Below are positions 1 to 9,640 of a DNA stretch of 64,000 nt, in pieces; within the stretch, counting starts at the first letter, position 1, and every line of letters begins with the position of its first letter. The DNA lies in contig NZ_RXHQ01000003.1 of the NCBI RefSeq assembly GCF_004138105.1, positions 62,001-126,000 on the forward strand, given 5' to 3'. The DNA is from Xylanivirga thermophila. GTDB taxonomy: Bacteria > Bacillota > Clostridia > Caldicoprobacterales > Xylanivirgaceae. Under the pieces are notes generated by a model. That model had not been told where the DNA came from. It worked only from the letters and a program-made list of their open reading frames with translations, and ran no database searches. Both the position numbers and the translations under genes were made by a program.

Positions 1-1284
1 GCTATGCAAAAGATTATAGAGTATATGCAAGAAGAAGGTATGGGAGAGGCAAAAACAACTTATCGTCTAAGGGATTGGCTTATCTCAAGGCAGAGATATT
101 GGGGTGCACCTATACCTATTGTATACTGTGATAAATGTGGTACTGTACCTGTACCAGAGGAGCAATTACCGGTTATCCTACCGACGGATGTAAAATTTAC
201 TGGGAAAGGACAAAACCCACTTATTACAAGTGAAGAATTTGTAAATACTACTTGTCCCGTATGTGGTGGCCCTGCAAAACGGGAAGTTGATACAATGGAT
301 ACTTTTGTATGCTCATCTTTTTACTTTTTACGCTATACGGATCCACAGAATTCTTTGAGACCATGGGATTATAATAATGCAAAGTACTGGATGGCAGTGG
401 ATCAGTATGTGGGTGGAGTAGAGCATGCAATACTTCATTTGTTATATTCCAGATTTTTTACAAAGGTTTTATATGATTTGGGTATATCTCCTGTAGACGA
501 ACCATTTAAAAATCTTCTTACACAAGGAATGGTATTAAAAGATGGTGCAAAGATGTCTAAATCTAAAGGGAATATTGTAAGTCCAAAAGATATAATAGAA
601 AAGTATGGAGCAGATACTGCTAGACTTTTTATTCTTTTTGCTGCACCACCGGAGAGGGATCTGGAATGGAGTGACAAGGGAGTAGAAGGCTGTTATCGCT
701 TCTTAAACAGGGTATGGAGATTGATTATTGATTATAAAGAAATCTATAAAAATGCAGATAAAAATATAGAACTATCTGATAATGATAAAGAGCTTAGATT
801 TATGACACATAATACTATTAAGAGAGTTACTATAGATTTAGAAGAGAGATTTAATTTTAACACGGCAATTAGTGCCATTATGGAATTGGTTAATGCTTTA
901 TATCAATATAAGGATAGCATTCCTTCTGATAATTGGAATAATAAAGTAATTATAGAAGCTATTGACAGTATGCTTCTTATGTTGGCACCTTTTGCTCCCC
1001 ATATAACAGAAGAATTATGGGATATTACAGGGCATGCAGGAAGTATACACGATCAAAACTGGCCATGCTATGATAAATCTGCACTAGTTAGAGAAGAATT
1101 TGAAATGGCTATACAGATAAATGGTAAAGTAAAAGAAAGAATACGTGTATCATCTAATGCAAGCAAAGGGGACATAGAACAAATAGCATTTGAGAACCCC
1201 AAAATAAAAGAAACTATAGCTGGTAAAAAAGTGATAAAGGTGATAGTAGTACCTAAGAGGATAATTAATATAGTGATAAAATGA
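1..1284 (+). CDS. leuS: leucyl-tRNA synthetase, C-terminal half (cut by window edge)
   Basis: Class I aminoacyl-tRNA synthetase charging tRNA-Leu in the cytoplasm. The frame is open from base 1, so the first half (HIGH motif and most of the editing domain) lies outside the window; 427 residues remain of a family length near 800-820. Seen: the zinc-ribbon-like cysteines (YCDKCG, CPVCGG), the KMSKS loop written KMSKSKGN at about 550-573, and the alpha-helical anticodon-binding domain with [12 protein letters not shown]. The last part carries the usual C-terminal domain ending in VIVVPKR. The stop codon abuts a bidirectional terminator shared with the convergent dacF-like gene. Identity is secure. 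Confidence 0.97.
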   Translation, partial: AMQKIIEYMQEEGMGEAKTTYRLRDWLISRQRYWGAPIPIVYCDKCGTVPVPEEQLPVILPTDVKFTGKGQNPLITSEEFVNTTCPVCGGPAKREVDTMDTFVCSSFYFLRYTDPQNSLRPWDYNNAKYWMAVDQYVGGVEHAILHLLYSRFFTKVLYDLGISPVDEPFKNLLTQGMVLKDGAKMSKSKGNIVSPKDIIEKYGADTARLFILFAAPPERDLEWSDKGVEGCYRFLNRVWRLIIDYKEIYKNADKNIELSDNDKELRFMTHNTIKRVTIDLEERFNFNTAISAIMELVNALYQYKDSIPSDNWNNKVIIEAIDSMLLMLAPFAPHITEELWDITGHAGSIHDQNWPCYDKSALVREEFEMAIQINGKVKERIRVSSNASKGDIEQIAFENPKIKETIAGKKVIKVIVVPKRIINIVIK

Positions 1285-1313
1285 AAAAGCGACCGAATTT
1301 CGGTCGCTTTTTC
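1284..1313. terminator. bidirectional intrinsic terminator between leuS and dacF
   Basis: Stem GCGACCGAA/TTCGGTCGC with an A-run before it and a T-run after it, so it works in both directions. It fills the whole gap between the two convergent genes and overlaps the leuS stop codon. Confidence 0.85.
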
Positions 1314-2658
1314 AAAACCAATATCTACGCCTACGTCTTTTATTTTTTATTTTGATAAGAATAAATAAGATCGTTATAAGGACAATAATGATTACTGCCC
1401 AATATTTTATTCCAAAATGAATACCAGATTTTTTTAGATTATCAGATAGATTTGGTATGGACTTTTTCTCCATATCCCTGCCAGCTATCAAATCTGATTC
1501 TGAAACGGTATGACCATTTAGTATATAAGTAATTTTCCCTAATTTTTGTCCTTTATATATGGGAGCTTTTATATCTGACTGTATTTCAATTATCCTTTTC
1601 ATATTCGGTATATCCTTTTTATCAAAAATATCTACCAAATCATCAGGCGTCACTATGTCAAGTATACCATTATCATTATCAGCATGGTTCTCTATGTCTA
1701 GTTGCTGAATTACCTGCCCTTTTTTTGTTAATTGGTAATGCTCAAAATTTGCAAAACCATAGTCGAATAAATTAATGGAATCAGTCCATTTTCCATCTTT
1801 AGAACTATTCAGTACTACGGCGATTAAATCCAATTTTCCATCAGAAGCTGAGGATACTAAACATTGGCCTGCAAGGGAAGTAAATCCTGTTTTTATACCG
1901 GTTGCAAAGGGATAATAGTATTTTACATCTTTTTCATTTATAAGTTTGTTGGTGTTTAACCAATAGCGTATTTGGTGTTTGACAGGATCTTTAGGATCCA
2001 TTAGCATGGGATCTTCCATGCTGTATAAGCAAGTAGATACGACTTCGCGGAAAAAATCATATTTCATAGCTTGTCTGGAGATCATGGCTAAATCGTGAGC
2101 AGTAGTATAATGTTCCGGATCATGATATCCATGGGCATTTGCAAAATGGGATGAAGTTGCTCCTGCATCTTTTGCTCTTTTATTCATTATTTCGGTAAAT
2201 TTGGACAAGGCTTCATCTATTGACATTTTATCATTCTTATACATTTTTCGCGCAATATAAACTGCTGCTGTGTTTGCTGCATCATTACCAGATGGCAATA
2301 AAATTCCTCTTATCAAGTTTTCAAGGCTTATTTGTTCCCCTACATGAAGGCCTGCTTTTGTTCCATCGGATTTTATCAAATTGACTTCATTTGATACTGT
2401 TATAATATCATCCAAATTTCCAGATTCTATAGCTATTAGTGCCGTTAATATTTTTGTAGTACTGGCTGGATAGGACTTAGCATTTTCATTTTTAGTGTAT
2501 AATACCTTGCCAGTATGTTGTTCTATTAATATAGCACTTTGTGCTTCGACTGAAGGTGGTCCGTTGCTGTTGCTAGTTTGCCCCAGAACCACGGTAGGGA
2601 AAAAGACTACGGAGAAAGCTAAAAATAAGCATAAAATAGAACGTTTTATATTTTGCAT
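1312..2658 (-). CDS. dacF: D-alanyl-D-alanine carboxypeptidase, DacF/PBP5 family
   Basis: Penicillin-binding protein that trims the terminal D-Ala from peptidoglycan stem peptides outside the membrane. Seen: signal peptide (residues 1-26), the active-site motif STTK at 66-69, SGN at 123-125 and KTG at 256-258, then a C-terminal beta-rich domain and a hydrophobic anchor near 415-438 followed by a run of arginines. All three catalytic motifs of the S11 family are intact. The start is ATG with an AGAAGGTG Shine-Dalgarno site. Length 448 is slightly longer than B. subtilis DacF because of the membrane anchor. The dacF name is by similarity; dacA or dacB-type roles cannot be excluded, and no spoIIA genes follow it as they do in many relatives. 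Confidence 0.9.
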   Translation of the reverse strand: MQNIKRSILCLFLAFSVVFFPTVVLGQTSNSNGPPSVEAQSAILIEQHTGKVLYTKNENAKSYPASTTKILTALIAIESGNLDDIITVSNEVNLIKSDGTKAGLHVGEQISLENLIRGILLPSGNDAANTAAVYIARKMYKNDKMSIDEALSKFTEIMNKRAKDAGATSSHFANAHGYHDPEHYTTAHDLAMISRQAMKYDFFREVVSTCLYSMEDPMLMDPKDPVKHQIRYWLNTNKLINEKDVKYYYPFATGIKTGFTSLAGQCLVSSASDGKLDLIAVVLNSSKDGKWTDSINLFDYGFANFEHYQLTKKGQVIQQLDIENHADNDNGILDIVTPDDLVDIFDKKDIPNMKRIIEIQSDIKAPIYKGQKLGKITYILNGHTVSESDLIAGRDMEKKSIPNLSDNLKKSGIHFGIKYWAVIIIVLITILFILIKIKNKRRRRRYWF

Positions 2659-2806
2659 ATTACACCTTCTTGCCTTAATCTAATTATAATACTTATTTAG
2701 TATAACAGAAAAATTCTATTTTTGTACAGTCAAAAGGAAATAAAAAGAGGAATTTTACAATTTTAATAGAATATATTACTAAAATAGTTTAACTTAGGTG
2801 ATGAAA

Positions 2807-3415
2807 ATGATCAATTTTAATAGGGATGGTCAAAAGATTTTTATTGTTTTACTATCTGTTATAGTTATATTATTTGGATTTATTTTGCTTCGGGAATATG
2901 AATCTAAAAATGCAGACGATAATGTAATAGCATTGGAAGATGTTAATGACAAAACTATAGATTTTAAAACGCAAGAAGAAAAGTATATAAAGGTATACGT
3001 GATTGGCCAGGTAAAAAGGCCTGGAGTAATAGAAATAGCAGAAGGCAGTAGACTCCTAGATGCTATTGATGCAGCTGGTGGTTTTTTGGATGATGCAGAT
3101 GATAAACAGATAAATTTGGCTATGAAGGTAAAGGATGAGGGGATGTATGTCATTCCCAAAATTGGTGAACAGCCTAGCAACAATGCAGTGAGCTGTATAG
3201 CTTCTATTGAAGAAGATAAAGGAAAAGTAAATATAAATACTGCAAATGAACATGACTTGGAAACTTTGCCTGGCATAGGACCTACTAAAGCAAAAAGAAT
3301 ATTTGATTATCGTGAGCAAAATGGGCCATTTAAAGTAATAGAGGATATAAAAAACGTATCTGGTATAGGAGAAAAAACATTTGAGGGGCTTAAAGATTTT
3401 ATTACGGTGGATTAG
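2807..3415 (+). CDS. comEA: ComEA-family DNA-binding protein
   Basis: Membrane-anchored DNA receptor of the competence machinery. Seen: one N-terminal membrane segment (about 10-27), an SLBB domain (about 60-125, with VYVIGQVKRPGV), and a C-terminal helix-hairpin-helix pair (NINTA, LPGIGPTKAKRI, VSGIGEKT). The frame is open from GTG 2798, but AGGTGAT at 2796-2802 matches the 16S tail and sits 6 bases before ATG 2807, so I start there (202 residues). The usual partner comEC is not adjacent: the next gene is a response regulator. Whether the organism is competent cannot be told from this gene alone. Confidence 0.87.
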   Translation: MINFNRDGQKIFIVLLSVIVILFGFILLREYESKNADDNVIALEDVNDKTIDFKTQEEKYIKVYVIGQVKRPGVIEIAEGSRLLDAIDAAGGFLDDADDKQINLAMKVKDEGMYVIPKIGEQPSNNAVSCIASIEEDKGKVNINTANEHDLETLPGIGPTKAKRIFDYREQNGPFKVIEDIKNVSGIGEKTFEGLKDFITVD

Positions 3416-3420
3416 CAAAA

Positions 3421-3449
3421 TTGATTGTTTGTTTTTTATATGGTAAAAT
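3421..3449 (+). promoter_or_regulatory. sigma-A-type promoter for the two-component operon
   Basis: TTGATT (3421-3426), 17-base spacer, TAAAAT (3444-3449). It lies directly after comEA and 30 bases before the regulator start. Confidence 0.5.
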
Positions 3450-3479
3450 ATTTTTACAGTATGAAGAAAGGTGATGGGG

Positions 3480-4169
3480 ATGCAAAAAAATATACTTATA
3501 GTAGATGATGAACCGGCTATTGTAAAGGGTTTAAAGTTTACCCTAGAACAAGACGGATACAAGATCGATGCAGCCTATGATGGTGAAGAAGCTATAGATA
3601 AGTTTAATAGTGGGGATTATGATCTGATTATATTAGATGTTATGCTGCCTAAGGTAAATGGATTAACGGTATTGCAGAAGGTTAGGGAAAAGTCATCCAT
3701 ACCTGTTATAATGCTTACAGCAAAGGGCGAAGATATGGATAAAATTTTAGGTTTAGAGTATGGTGCCGATGACTATCTAACTAAGCCATTTAATATATTA
3801 GAGCTTAAGGCAAGGGTAAAGGCTATCTTCCGAAGGATAAATAATTCAAAAGAAGAGGAGCAAGATGATGTTGTACAAATAAAGGATATGATTGTAAATC
3901 TAGCTAATCGTACAGTGGACATAGATGGCCAAGAAGTGAACTTAACCGCAAAGGAATTTGACCTTCTACAGCTTTTTGTAACTAATCCTGGAAAGGTGTT
4001 TAGTAGAGAAAGTTTGCTTGAAAATGTATGGAGGTATGATTATCTGGGGGATCTAAGGACTGTAGATGTTCATATTAGAAGGCTGAGAGAAAAAGTAGAA
4101 AAGAATCCAAGTCAGCCACAATATATATTTACCAAATGGGGAGTGGGATATTACTTTGCCGATAAATAG
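3480..4169 (+). CDS. OmpR/PhoB-family response regulator
   Basis: DNA-binding partner of the kinase encoded next. Receiver domain at 1-118 with acidic pair D9-D10, phospho-acceptor D53 in LDVMLP, T80 and K102 in TKPF; winged-helix effector domain at about 130-228 with VDVHIRRLREKV. Starting at ATG 3480 gives 229 residues and uses the AAGGTG site at 3468-3473; upstream in-frame GTG/ATG codons overlap that site. The kinase frame begins inside its 3' end. It resembles the WalR/PhoP/ResD group; the exact orthologue is not decidable by eye. Confidence 0.92.
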   Translation: MQKNILIVDDEPAIVKGLKFTLEQDGYKIDAAYDGEEAIDKFNSGDYDLIILDVMLPKVNGLTVLQKVREKSSIPVIMLTAKGEDMDKILGLEYGADDYLTKPFNILELKARVKAIFRRINNSKEEEQDDVVQIKDMIVNLANRTVDIDGQEVNLTAKEFDLLQLFVTNPGKVFSRESLLENVWRYDYLGDLRTVDVHIRRLREKVEKNPSQPQYIFTKWGVGYYFADK

Positions 4170-5625
4170 GAGTTTTTTCTCCAGCCTTCGCTGGAAGATT
4201 GCTTTGGCATATCTAGTAATTATAGGCGTAGGATTTATAATTATTAATGTTTCTGTAATGGAAATATTTGAAAAGGATATGTTGAATGATAGAAAAGCGA
4301 GTTTTCAAAAATATGCTATTGAGGTGGCGCAGTCCGTATCAAAAGGTTATTTTAATGCTGAGCCCGATGTTATATATGATATTCAGGAGTTAGGAGAAGA
4401 AATTACTCGAAAAGAAGGGGAATCTACTAGGATTCTTGTGCTTAATGCAAATGGAATAGTAGATTATGATTCATATAATGATATAGGACCTTCAAGTCTT
4501 TTAAAACAAGATTTAAAAAAATATTTGCCCGAGCTAGAACAGGTACTTAGTGGAAGTTCTATAGATGCAAAGGATTTATATATAATAGGGGAAAATCCTT
4601 CTGTAAAAAAAAGGGTTTTATATTCTTATGCGCCAATTAGCTATGAAAATTATGGAGTAATAGGCATGGTATTTATATCTTCTTCCCTTTCTAGTTTAGA
4701 AGAGCTATTGATGCGTACTAGGAATATGTTAAATCTATACTCCATAATTATTAGTATATCGATAATTATATTGAGTTTTGTCATTTCGAGTTTTATAACA
4801 CAGCCTATTAATGAATTGACTAATGTAATAAACAAGATGAGTCAAGGACATTTAGATCAAAGGGTCGATATAAGGGGAAGCGCAGAACTCAAACAATTAG
4901 GAGAGGCTTTTAATATAATGAGCGAAAAGCTGGAAAGCCTTGACAAAACAAGAAATGAGTTTGTTTCTAATGCTTCCCACGAACTAAAAACCCCCCTAAG
5001 TTCCATAAAGGTATTAACAGAATCCCTTTTACAGATGAATCCTCCAGATCCAGATATTTACACTGAATTTTTAAATGATATAAACAATGAGATTGATAGG
5101 TTAAATGCAATAATTACCGATCTTCTCACATTGGTGCGGATGGACAGTGGAGAGGCATCTATTAAGAAAGAGGATATAGATATTAAAGAATTAGTGCAAA
5201 AAAGCACTAAAGGTTTACAATTGCTTGCTAAAAAGCGTGATATAGACCTGGAGGTATTTTATGATGACAACGATTTGCTGATTGAAGGAGAACCAGTGAA
5301 GATACAACAGGTTATTACAAATATAGTGGATAATGCAATAAAATATACCCCTGAGGGGGGAAGGGTATGGATAGATGTATATAGGGGACTGGATAAAGCT
5401 ATAATAAAAGTGGCAGATACTGGAGTAGGCATACCCCAAGAGGATCTAACTCATATTTTTGATCGATTTTTTAGAGTAGATAAAGCAAGATCTCGGGTTA
5501 CTGGAGGAACAGGGCTAGGTTTATCTATTGCTCATAAAATTGTACTTTCCCATGGAGGAAATATACATGTAAGCAGCACGGAAGGTAAAGGAACTACATT
5601 TTATATTGAATTGCCATTAAAATAG
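4156..5625 (+). CDS. sensor histidine kinase with HAMP domain
   Basis: Membrane sensor that phosphorylates the upstream regulator. Order: membrane segment about 14-33, extracytoplasmic sensor region about 34-190, second segment about 194-215, HAMP about 215-268, HisKA with H275 in SHELKTP, then the ATPase domain with N393 (VDNAIKYTP), D421 (DTGVGIP), the F box and the G2 box GTGLGLS. The only start that keeps the first membrane segment is TTG 4156, overlapping the regulator stop by 14 bases, which implies translational coupling. No PAS domain is evident between HAMP and HisKA, unlike WalK of Bacillus. Function of the extracytoplasmic domain is unknown; see the GerMN genes downstream. Confidence 0.92.
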   Translation: MPINRSFFSSLRWKIALAYLVIIGVGFIIINVSVMEIFEKDMLNDRKASFQKYAIEVAQSVSKGYFNAEPDVIYDIQELGEEITRKEGESTRILVLNANGIVDYDSYNDIGPSSLLKQDLKKYLPELEQVLSGSSIDAKDLYIIGENPSVKKRVLYSYAPISYENYGVIGMVFISSSLSSLEELLMRTRNMLNLYSIIISISIIILSFVISSFITQPINELTNVINKMSQGHLDQRVDIRGSAELKQLGEAFNIMSEKLESLDKTRNEFVSNASHELKTPLSSIKVLTESLLQMNPPDPDIYTEFLNDINNEIDRLNAIITDLLTLVRMDSGEASIKKEDIDIKELVQKSTKGLQLLAKKRDIDLEVFYDDNDLLIEGEPVKIQQVITNIVDNAIKYTPEGGRVWIDVYRGLDKAIIKVADTGVGIPQEDLTHIFDRFFRVDKARSRVTGGTGLGLSIAHKIVLSHGGNIHVSSTEGKGTTFYIELPLK

Positions 5626-5782
5626 CGTATTATTCACTAAATTGTTAAGCTTACTTAAAAGTTTCGTAAAAGTCTTACGCTATAATATGTCTATTGAGAA
5701 TATGGGTATGGTAGGCATGTTAAAAATATGAAGTTGATGGATGTTCAATATTCTTATATTATATAAAAGTTTAGGTGTGATT

Positions 5783-6799
5783 ATGAAGAAAAAATTAGTA
5801 TTTTTTATTACTTTAATATTTATATTATACGTATTTACTGGTTGTACCTATTTTAATCAACCATCAATATTTGGCAAAAAGGATAAGGATATAAAGCCAA
5901 ATACTGATGATATTAAAGGGAAGGGTATAGATCCAGATCCAAAACCGATAGAAGTAAATATTATGTTATATTTCAAGCATCAGACTGCGGATCTTTTGGT
6001 TCCTGAAGAAAGAAAAGTCCAAAAAGATAAGCAATCTATTGAGCAGCTTGTAGTAGAAGAACTACTAAAAGGGCCAAGAAAATTTGAAAGAGTTTTAGTA
6101 ATGCCACAGGATGTAAAAATATTGGATGTTACTAGAAAAGGTAATACGGTATTTGTCAATCTAAGCAGCGAATTTAAAAAAACTGTAGATCTATCCATAA
6201 TACCAGGCAAGGAGAATATACCAAAAGAAGAAGAAGTTAAAACATTAGCTGAAATGAAAAGATTGGCAATTTATTCCATAGTTAATTCTCTGACTGATTT
6301 GGAAGGTGGATTGCAGGTAAAAATATTAGTAGATAATAAGCAACTAACATACGAAGAAATGGGAGCAGAACTTTTACTAGAAGGTCAACCATCTATAGAT
6401 AAAAAGACTCCCATGACTGCAATAAGTAGGGAAAAAAAGTTTATACTAAATCCATCTGATGCTGTAAAATATGTTATTGAAGGTTTGTCAGGCAAACCAA
6501 ATTGGGATTTAGTATACCCGTTTTTAGCTACAAAGATGGCAGATGACAGTACTCTACCTAAATTAGATGAGTTAAAAAGGTTGACTTCAGCAGTTGGAGT
6601 AACCATTGAATCAGAGGAAAATCCCATTAATCAGGAAGAGATAAAACCAAATGGTAGTACCGCATTTGTTACTGCCAGCTATACTATAAAATATCCAAAC
6701 GGTAAAAAAGAAGTAAAAGATAAAGATGTTATAACTGTCGTTAGAGAAGAAGGTATATGGAAGGTGAGATTGCCTGAGTTTTTTGTTAAGTTTGAGTGA
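5783..6799 (+). CDS. GerMN-domain lipoprotein (single domain)
   Basis: Probable outer-leaflet lipoprotein. The start ATG 5783 follows AGGTG by 5 bases and gives MKKK, a hydrophobic stretch and the lipobox FTGC with Cys21; the longer frame from 5741 would spoil the signal peptide. One GerMN (sporulation/spore germination) domain spans about 60-190 (IMLYFKHQTADLLVP). The C-terminal part (about 215-338) has a pattern of beta strands with EGIWKVRLPEF at the end. It is the next gene after the histidine kinase; a perfect TATAAT at 5681-5686 lies between but without a good -35. GerM of B. subtilis is needed for spore germination and sporulation; LpqB of actinobacteria carries the same domain. Confidence 0.8.
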   Translation: MKKKLVFFITLIFILYVFTGCTYFNQPSIFGKKDKDIKPNTDDIKGKGIDPDPKPIEVNIMLYFKHQTADLLVPEERKVQKDKQSIEQLVVEELLKGPRKFERVLVMPQDVKILDVTRKGNTVFVNLSSEFKKTVDLSIIPGKENIPKEEEVKTLAEMKRLAIYSIVNSLTDLEGGLQVKILVDNKQLTYEEMGAELLLEGQPSIDKKTPMTAISREKKFILNPSDAVKYVIEGLSGKPNWDLVYPFLATKMADDSTLPKLDELKRLTSAVGVTIESEENPINQEEIKPNGSTAFVTASYTIKYPNGKKEVKDKDVITVVREEGIWKVRLPEFFVKFE

Positions 6800-6833
6800 T
6801 GAAAGTTTGAGAAGGACAGGAGGCGAGAGTGCT

Positions 6834-8366
6834 ATGAAAAAAAGTGGGTTGATACTTATTTTAGTATTGATGATATTGATCTCTAGCGGATGTGGACATA
6901 GTGTACCCCCTGATGAAACTAACGATAATATGGGCACTCGAGAAAATAAAAATAAGATAATATTAAAAGATAAGGCTTCCGACCGGACGGAATATTCGGC
7001 ACAGAACATAGAAGATCAAGACGATAATATGCAGAGTGTGAATGTTACTTTGTATTTTTTAGATAATGAAAAGAAAAGTTTAGTATCAGAATCGAAACAG
7101 TTAACTATGGGAAATTCTGATCAACTAATTTCTAAAACTATACAATCCCTTATATTAGGGCCTAAATCACCGAAATTAGCAGGCGTATTACCAAAAAATG
7201 TAGTTATAGAGCATGTGGAGCTCTGCGAAGATACTGTAACCGTTGATTTTTCTGCAGAATTTTTACAATCTCCTAATTTGCTGGCATCAAGAGTAGCCTT
7301 GGTGAATACATTGACAGATTTAGACGGAGTTCAATATGTCAAAATATGCGTTGAGGGACAAGAATTGACTGCCAATGGCAAAAAAGATGGCCCAGCTTTG
7401 GGGCTATTATCAAAGTATACAAACAGCTTAGAAGAGGTAGCTGCGCAAGAAACAAATATGATGAATAGCGAAGATATAAGGGAAGTTGAATCTGAAATAT
7501 ATTTTAAAGATGCTGAAGGCAGATACTTGTTACCAGAGATTCGGCCCATATCAATAAAAAATAAGGAATATGCAAAAGCCATTGTGGATTCTTTAATAAA
7601 AGGTCCTTCTAGTCCTAATTCAGGTCTATATCCTACCATTTCTAGCGATGTACAACTTCTTGATATAAAGTTAGTAAAGGCACAAAAAGAGGATGAAAAA
7701 GATGGGCTTGAATTATATTTTTCAAAAGAGTTTAAGAAAAGTTTTCCTGGAGGTTCTTCTTCGGAATTAACTGCATTAGGTTCTATTGTGTATAGCTTGA
7801 CCAGTTTACCGAACGTGGAATGGATCCAAATATACTATGAAGATGGTAAAGATAATTTTACCAATAAACCCATAGGCAATATGGATTTGACTAGACCGCT
7901 TAAACGAGATGACTTTGGAGATATACTTGGTAGAAGGATAAAGGTATATTTTAGCGATAAGGATTCAAAATATCTCGTGACGGAGTATAGAGCTATAGGG
8001 AAAAATGACAAGGCTATTGCAAGACATATTATAGAAGAACTAATAAAAGGACCTGTGAATAATACGGCACATATGAGTGTAATACCTAAGGATGTAAAGG
8101 CAAAGGATATTAATGTATGGGTGTCTGGTCAAACTATTATAGTAGATTTGCCTGCAGCGTTTAATGAGAAGGAACTAGAAGGCGGAAAAGATATAATGTC
8201 TTTTTATGCTATTGTAAATTCTCTTACTGATCCTGTAAATACTAAAGGCATTAAACAGGTTCAATTTCTTGTTGAAGGTAAGAAAATAGAAAATTTCAAA
8301 AATACGACACTGAATGATCCTTTTGTTAGAAATCCAGCTCTTATAAATGAGGATGTGTCACAATAA
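6834..8366 (+). CDS. lipoprotein with three tandem GerMN domains
   Basis: Start ATG 6834 after AGGAGG (6818-6823) gives a signal peptide with lipobox SSGC (Cys20). Three GerMN units begin near residues 69 (VNVTLYFLD), 218 (VESEIYFKD) and 369 (IKVYFSDKD). Each repeats the pattern of a Y-F strand, an L(V/L)xE strand, a helix ending in GP, then a VxxVxxxxxTxxVDFSxEF-like strand and a SLTDLxxVxxVxxxVEG strand. B. subtilis GerM has two such units, so this is a longer member. Together with the preceding gene it makes a GerMN pair behind the two-component genes. Localisation outside the membrane is inferred; a role in germination is only family-based. Confidence 0.8.
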   Translation: MKKSGLILILVLMILISSGCGHSVPPDETNDNMGTRENKNKIILKDKASDRTEYSAQNIEDQDDNMQSVNVTLYFLDNEKKSLVSESKQLTMGNSDQLISKTIQSLILGPKSPKLAGVLPKNVVIEHVELCEDTVTVDFSAEFLQSPNLLASRVALVNTLTDLDGVQYVKICVEGQELTANGKKDGPALGLLSKYTNSLEEVAAQETNMMNSEDIREVESEIYFKDAEGRYLLPEIRPISIKNKEYAKAIVDSLIKGPSSPNSGLYPTISSDVQLLDIKLVKAQKEDEKDGLELYFSKEFKKSFPGGSSSELTALGSIVYSLTSLPNVEWIQIYYEDGKDNFTNKPIGNMDLTRPLKRDDFGDILGRRIKVYFSDKDSKYLVTEYRAIGKNDKAIARHIIEELIKGPVNNTAHMSVIPKDVKAKDINVWVSGQTIIVDLPAAFNEKELEGGKDIMSFYAIVNSLTDPVNTKGIKQVQFLVEGKKIENFKNTTLNDPFVRNPALINEDVSQ

Positions 8367-8372
8367 AAATAT

Positions 8373-8426
8373 AAAAAAGCCTGTAAATGAAGAATATTAT
8401 TTCTTCTTCATTTACAGGCTTTTTTT
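8373..8426 (+). terminator. strong intrinsic terminator after the GerMN operon
   Basis: Long stem AAGCCTGTAAATGAAGA paired with its complement, short AT loop, then TTTTTTT. Ends the regulator-kinase-GerMN operon. Confidence 0.9.
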
Positions 8427-8462
8427 AATAAGTTATATACAAGCAATGTTTTTTACTATCTA

Positions 8463-8491
8463 TTGAGAAATAAAATAGCAAATGGTATAAT
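8463..8491 (+). promoter_or_regulatory. sigma-A-type promoter for hydE
   Basis: TTGAGA (8463-8468), 17-base spacer, TATAAT (8486-8491); 76 bases before the hydE start. Confidence 0.65.
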
Positions 8492-8567
8492 TATATGGAT
8501 TATTATCAATGGTGTTTTTTAATCATAGTGATTAAGAAAATTTATACGCAATATAAAGGGAGATATT

Positions 8568-9635
8568 ATGAAAGATGTAAGAAATATTATTGATAAGCTC
8601 TATGAAAATCATTATTTATCAGGAGATGAACTTATATATTTACTTGATAATGCAATGAATATTCATGTGCAGAACTATTTATATGCTAAAGCACGTGAAA
8701 CGCGGAAAAAATATTATGGAAACAGAGTGTACATGAGAGGACTTGTTGAATTTACTAATCATTGCAAAAATAATTGCGTCTATTGTGGCATACGTGCTTT
8801 GAATAAAAATGTTCAAAGATATAGATTATCTGTTGAATCCATAATTTCTACATGCAAAATTGGATATAATCTAGGTTATAGAACGTTTGTACTCCAGGGT
8901 GGTGAAGATAGATATTATGATGATGAAATGATTGTAGACATTGTAAGGCAACTTAAGAAACAGTTTCCTGATTGTGCTATCACTCTTTCTATAGGTGAAA
9001 GAACCTATGATGCTTATAAGAAATATTATGAAGCTGGAGCTGATAGGTATCTTTTACGCCATGAAACTGCTTCTAGATCACTCTATGAATTTCTTCATCC
9101 AAATTTAAGCTTTGAAAACAGGATAGAATGTTTATGGGATTTAAAGGAAATAGGATATCAAGTAGGAGCAGGCTTTATGGTAGGTCTTCCTAAACAAACA
9201 AATAAAAATTATACGGAAGATTTACTTTTTTTAAAGAATTTGAACCCGCATATGGTCGGAATAGGACCATTTATTCCCCATAAGGATACACCACTTGCCA
9301 ATGAAAAAGGCGGTACCCTTGAAATGACTTTAGTATTGTTGTCAATTGTAAGACTTCTTTTGCCAGAAGTATTATTACCAGCTACTACTGCATTAGGTAC
9401 AATAGATATAAGCGGCAGAGAAATGGGATTAAAAGCAGGTGCCAATGTGGTTATGCCCAATCTTACCCCCATAGAAGTAAGGGACAAATATGAACTTTAT
9501 AATGGTAAAATATGTACGGGAGAAGAAGCTGCTGAATGCAGAAAATGCATTGAAGACAGGATAATAAGTGCAGGCTTTACCGTTGATATGTCCAGAGGAG
9601 ATAATGTTTTGTGGAATAGGGGAGATATCAAATAG
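8568..9635 (+). CDS. hydE: [FeFe]-hydrogenase H-cluster radical SAM maturase HydE
   Basis: Radical S-adenosylmethionine enzyme helping to build the dithiolate-bridged diiron site of [FeFe]-hydrogenase. The SAM cluster ligands are C66, C70 and C73 (CKNNCVYC). A second set, C316, C324 and C327, has the C-x7-C-x2-C spacing of the auxiliary cluster known in Thermotoga maritima HydE, which argues for HydE over the related biotin synthase or PylB. Also seen: RHETASRSLYEFLHP and VGLPKQT. Length 355 fits the family (about 350). hydF, hydG and the hydrogenase itself are not in the window; a TM1266-type regulator lies at 32.6 kb. Confidence 0.88.
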   Translation: MKDVRNIIDKLYENHYLSGDELIYLLDNAMNIHVQNYLYAKARETRKKYYGNRVYMRGLVEFTNHCKNNCVYCGIRALNKNVQRYRLSVESIISTCKIGYNLGYRTFVLQGGEDRYYDDEMIVDIVRQLKKQFPDCAITLSIGERTYDAYKKYYEAGADRYLLRHETASRSLYEFLHPNLSFENRIECLWDLKEIGYQVGAGFMVGLPKQTNKNYTEDLLFLKNLNPHMVGIGPFIPHKDTPLANEKGGTLEMTLVLLSIVRLLLPEVLLPATTALGTIDISGREMGLKAGANVVMPNLTPIEVRDKYELYNGKICTGEEAAECRKCIEDRIISAGFTVDMSRGDNVLWNRGDIK

Positions 9636-9640
9636 TTAAG

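Noticed and set aside
2830-3276. Long reverse-strand open frame under comEA
   Set aside because: No ribosome site, Ser/Ile-rich composition of an antisense shadow, and comEA is clearly the real gene.
8568-9635. Biotin synthase or methylornithine synthase (PylB) for the radical SAM gene
   Set aside because: The C-terminal C-x7-C-x2-C set fits the HydE auxiliary cluster, and no bio or pyl genes are nearby.
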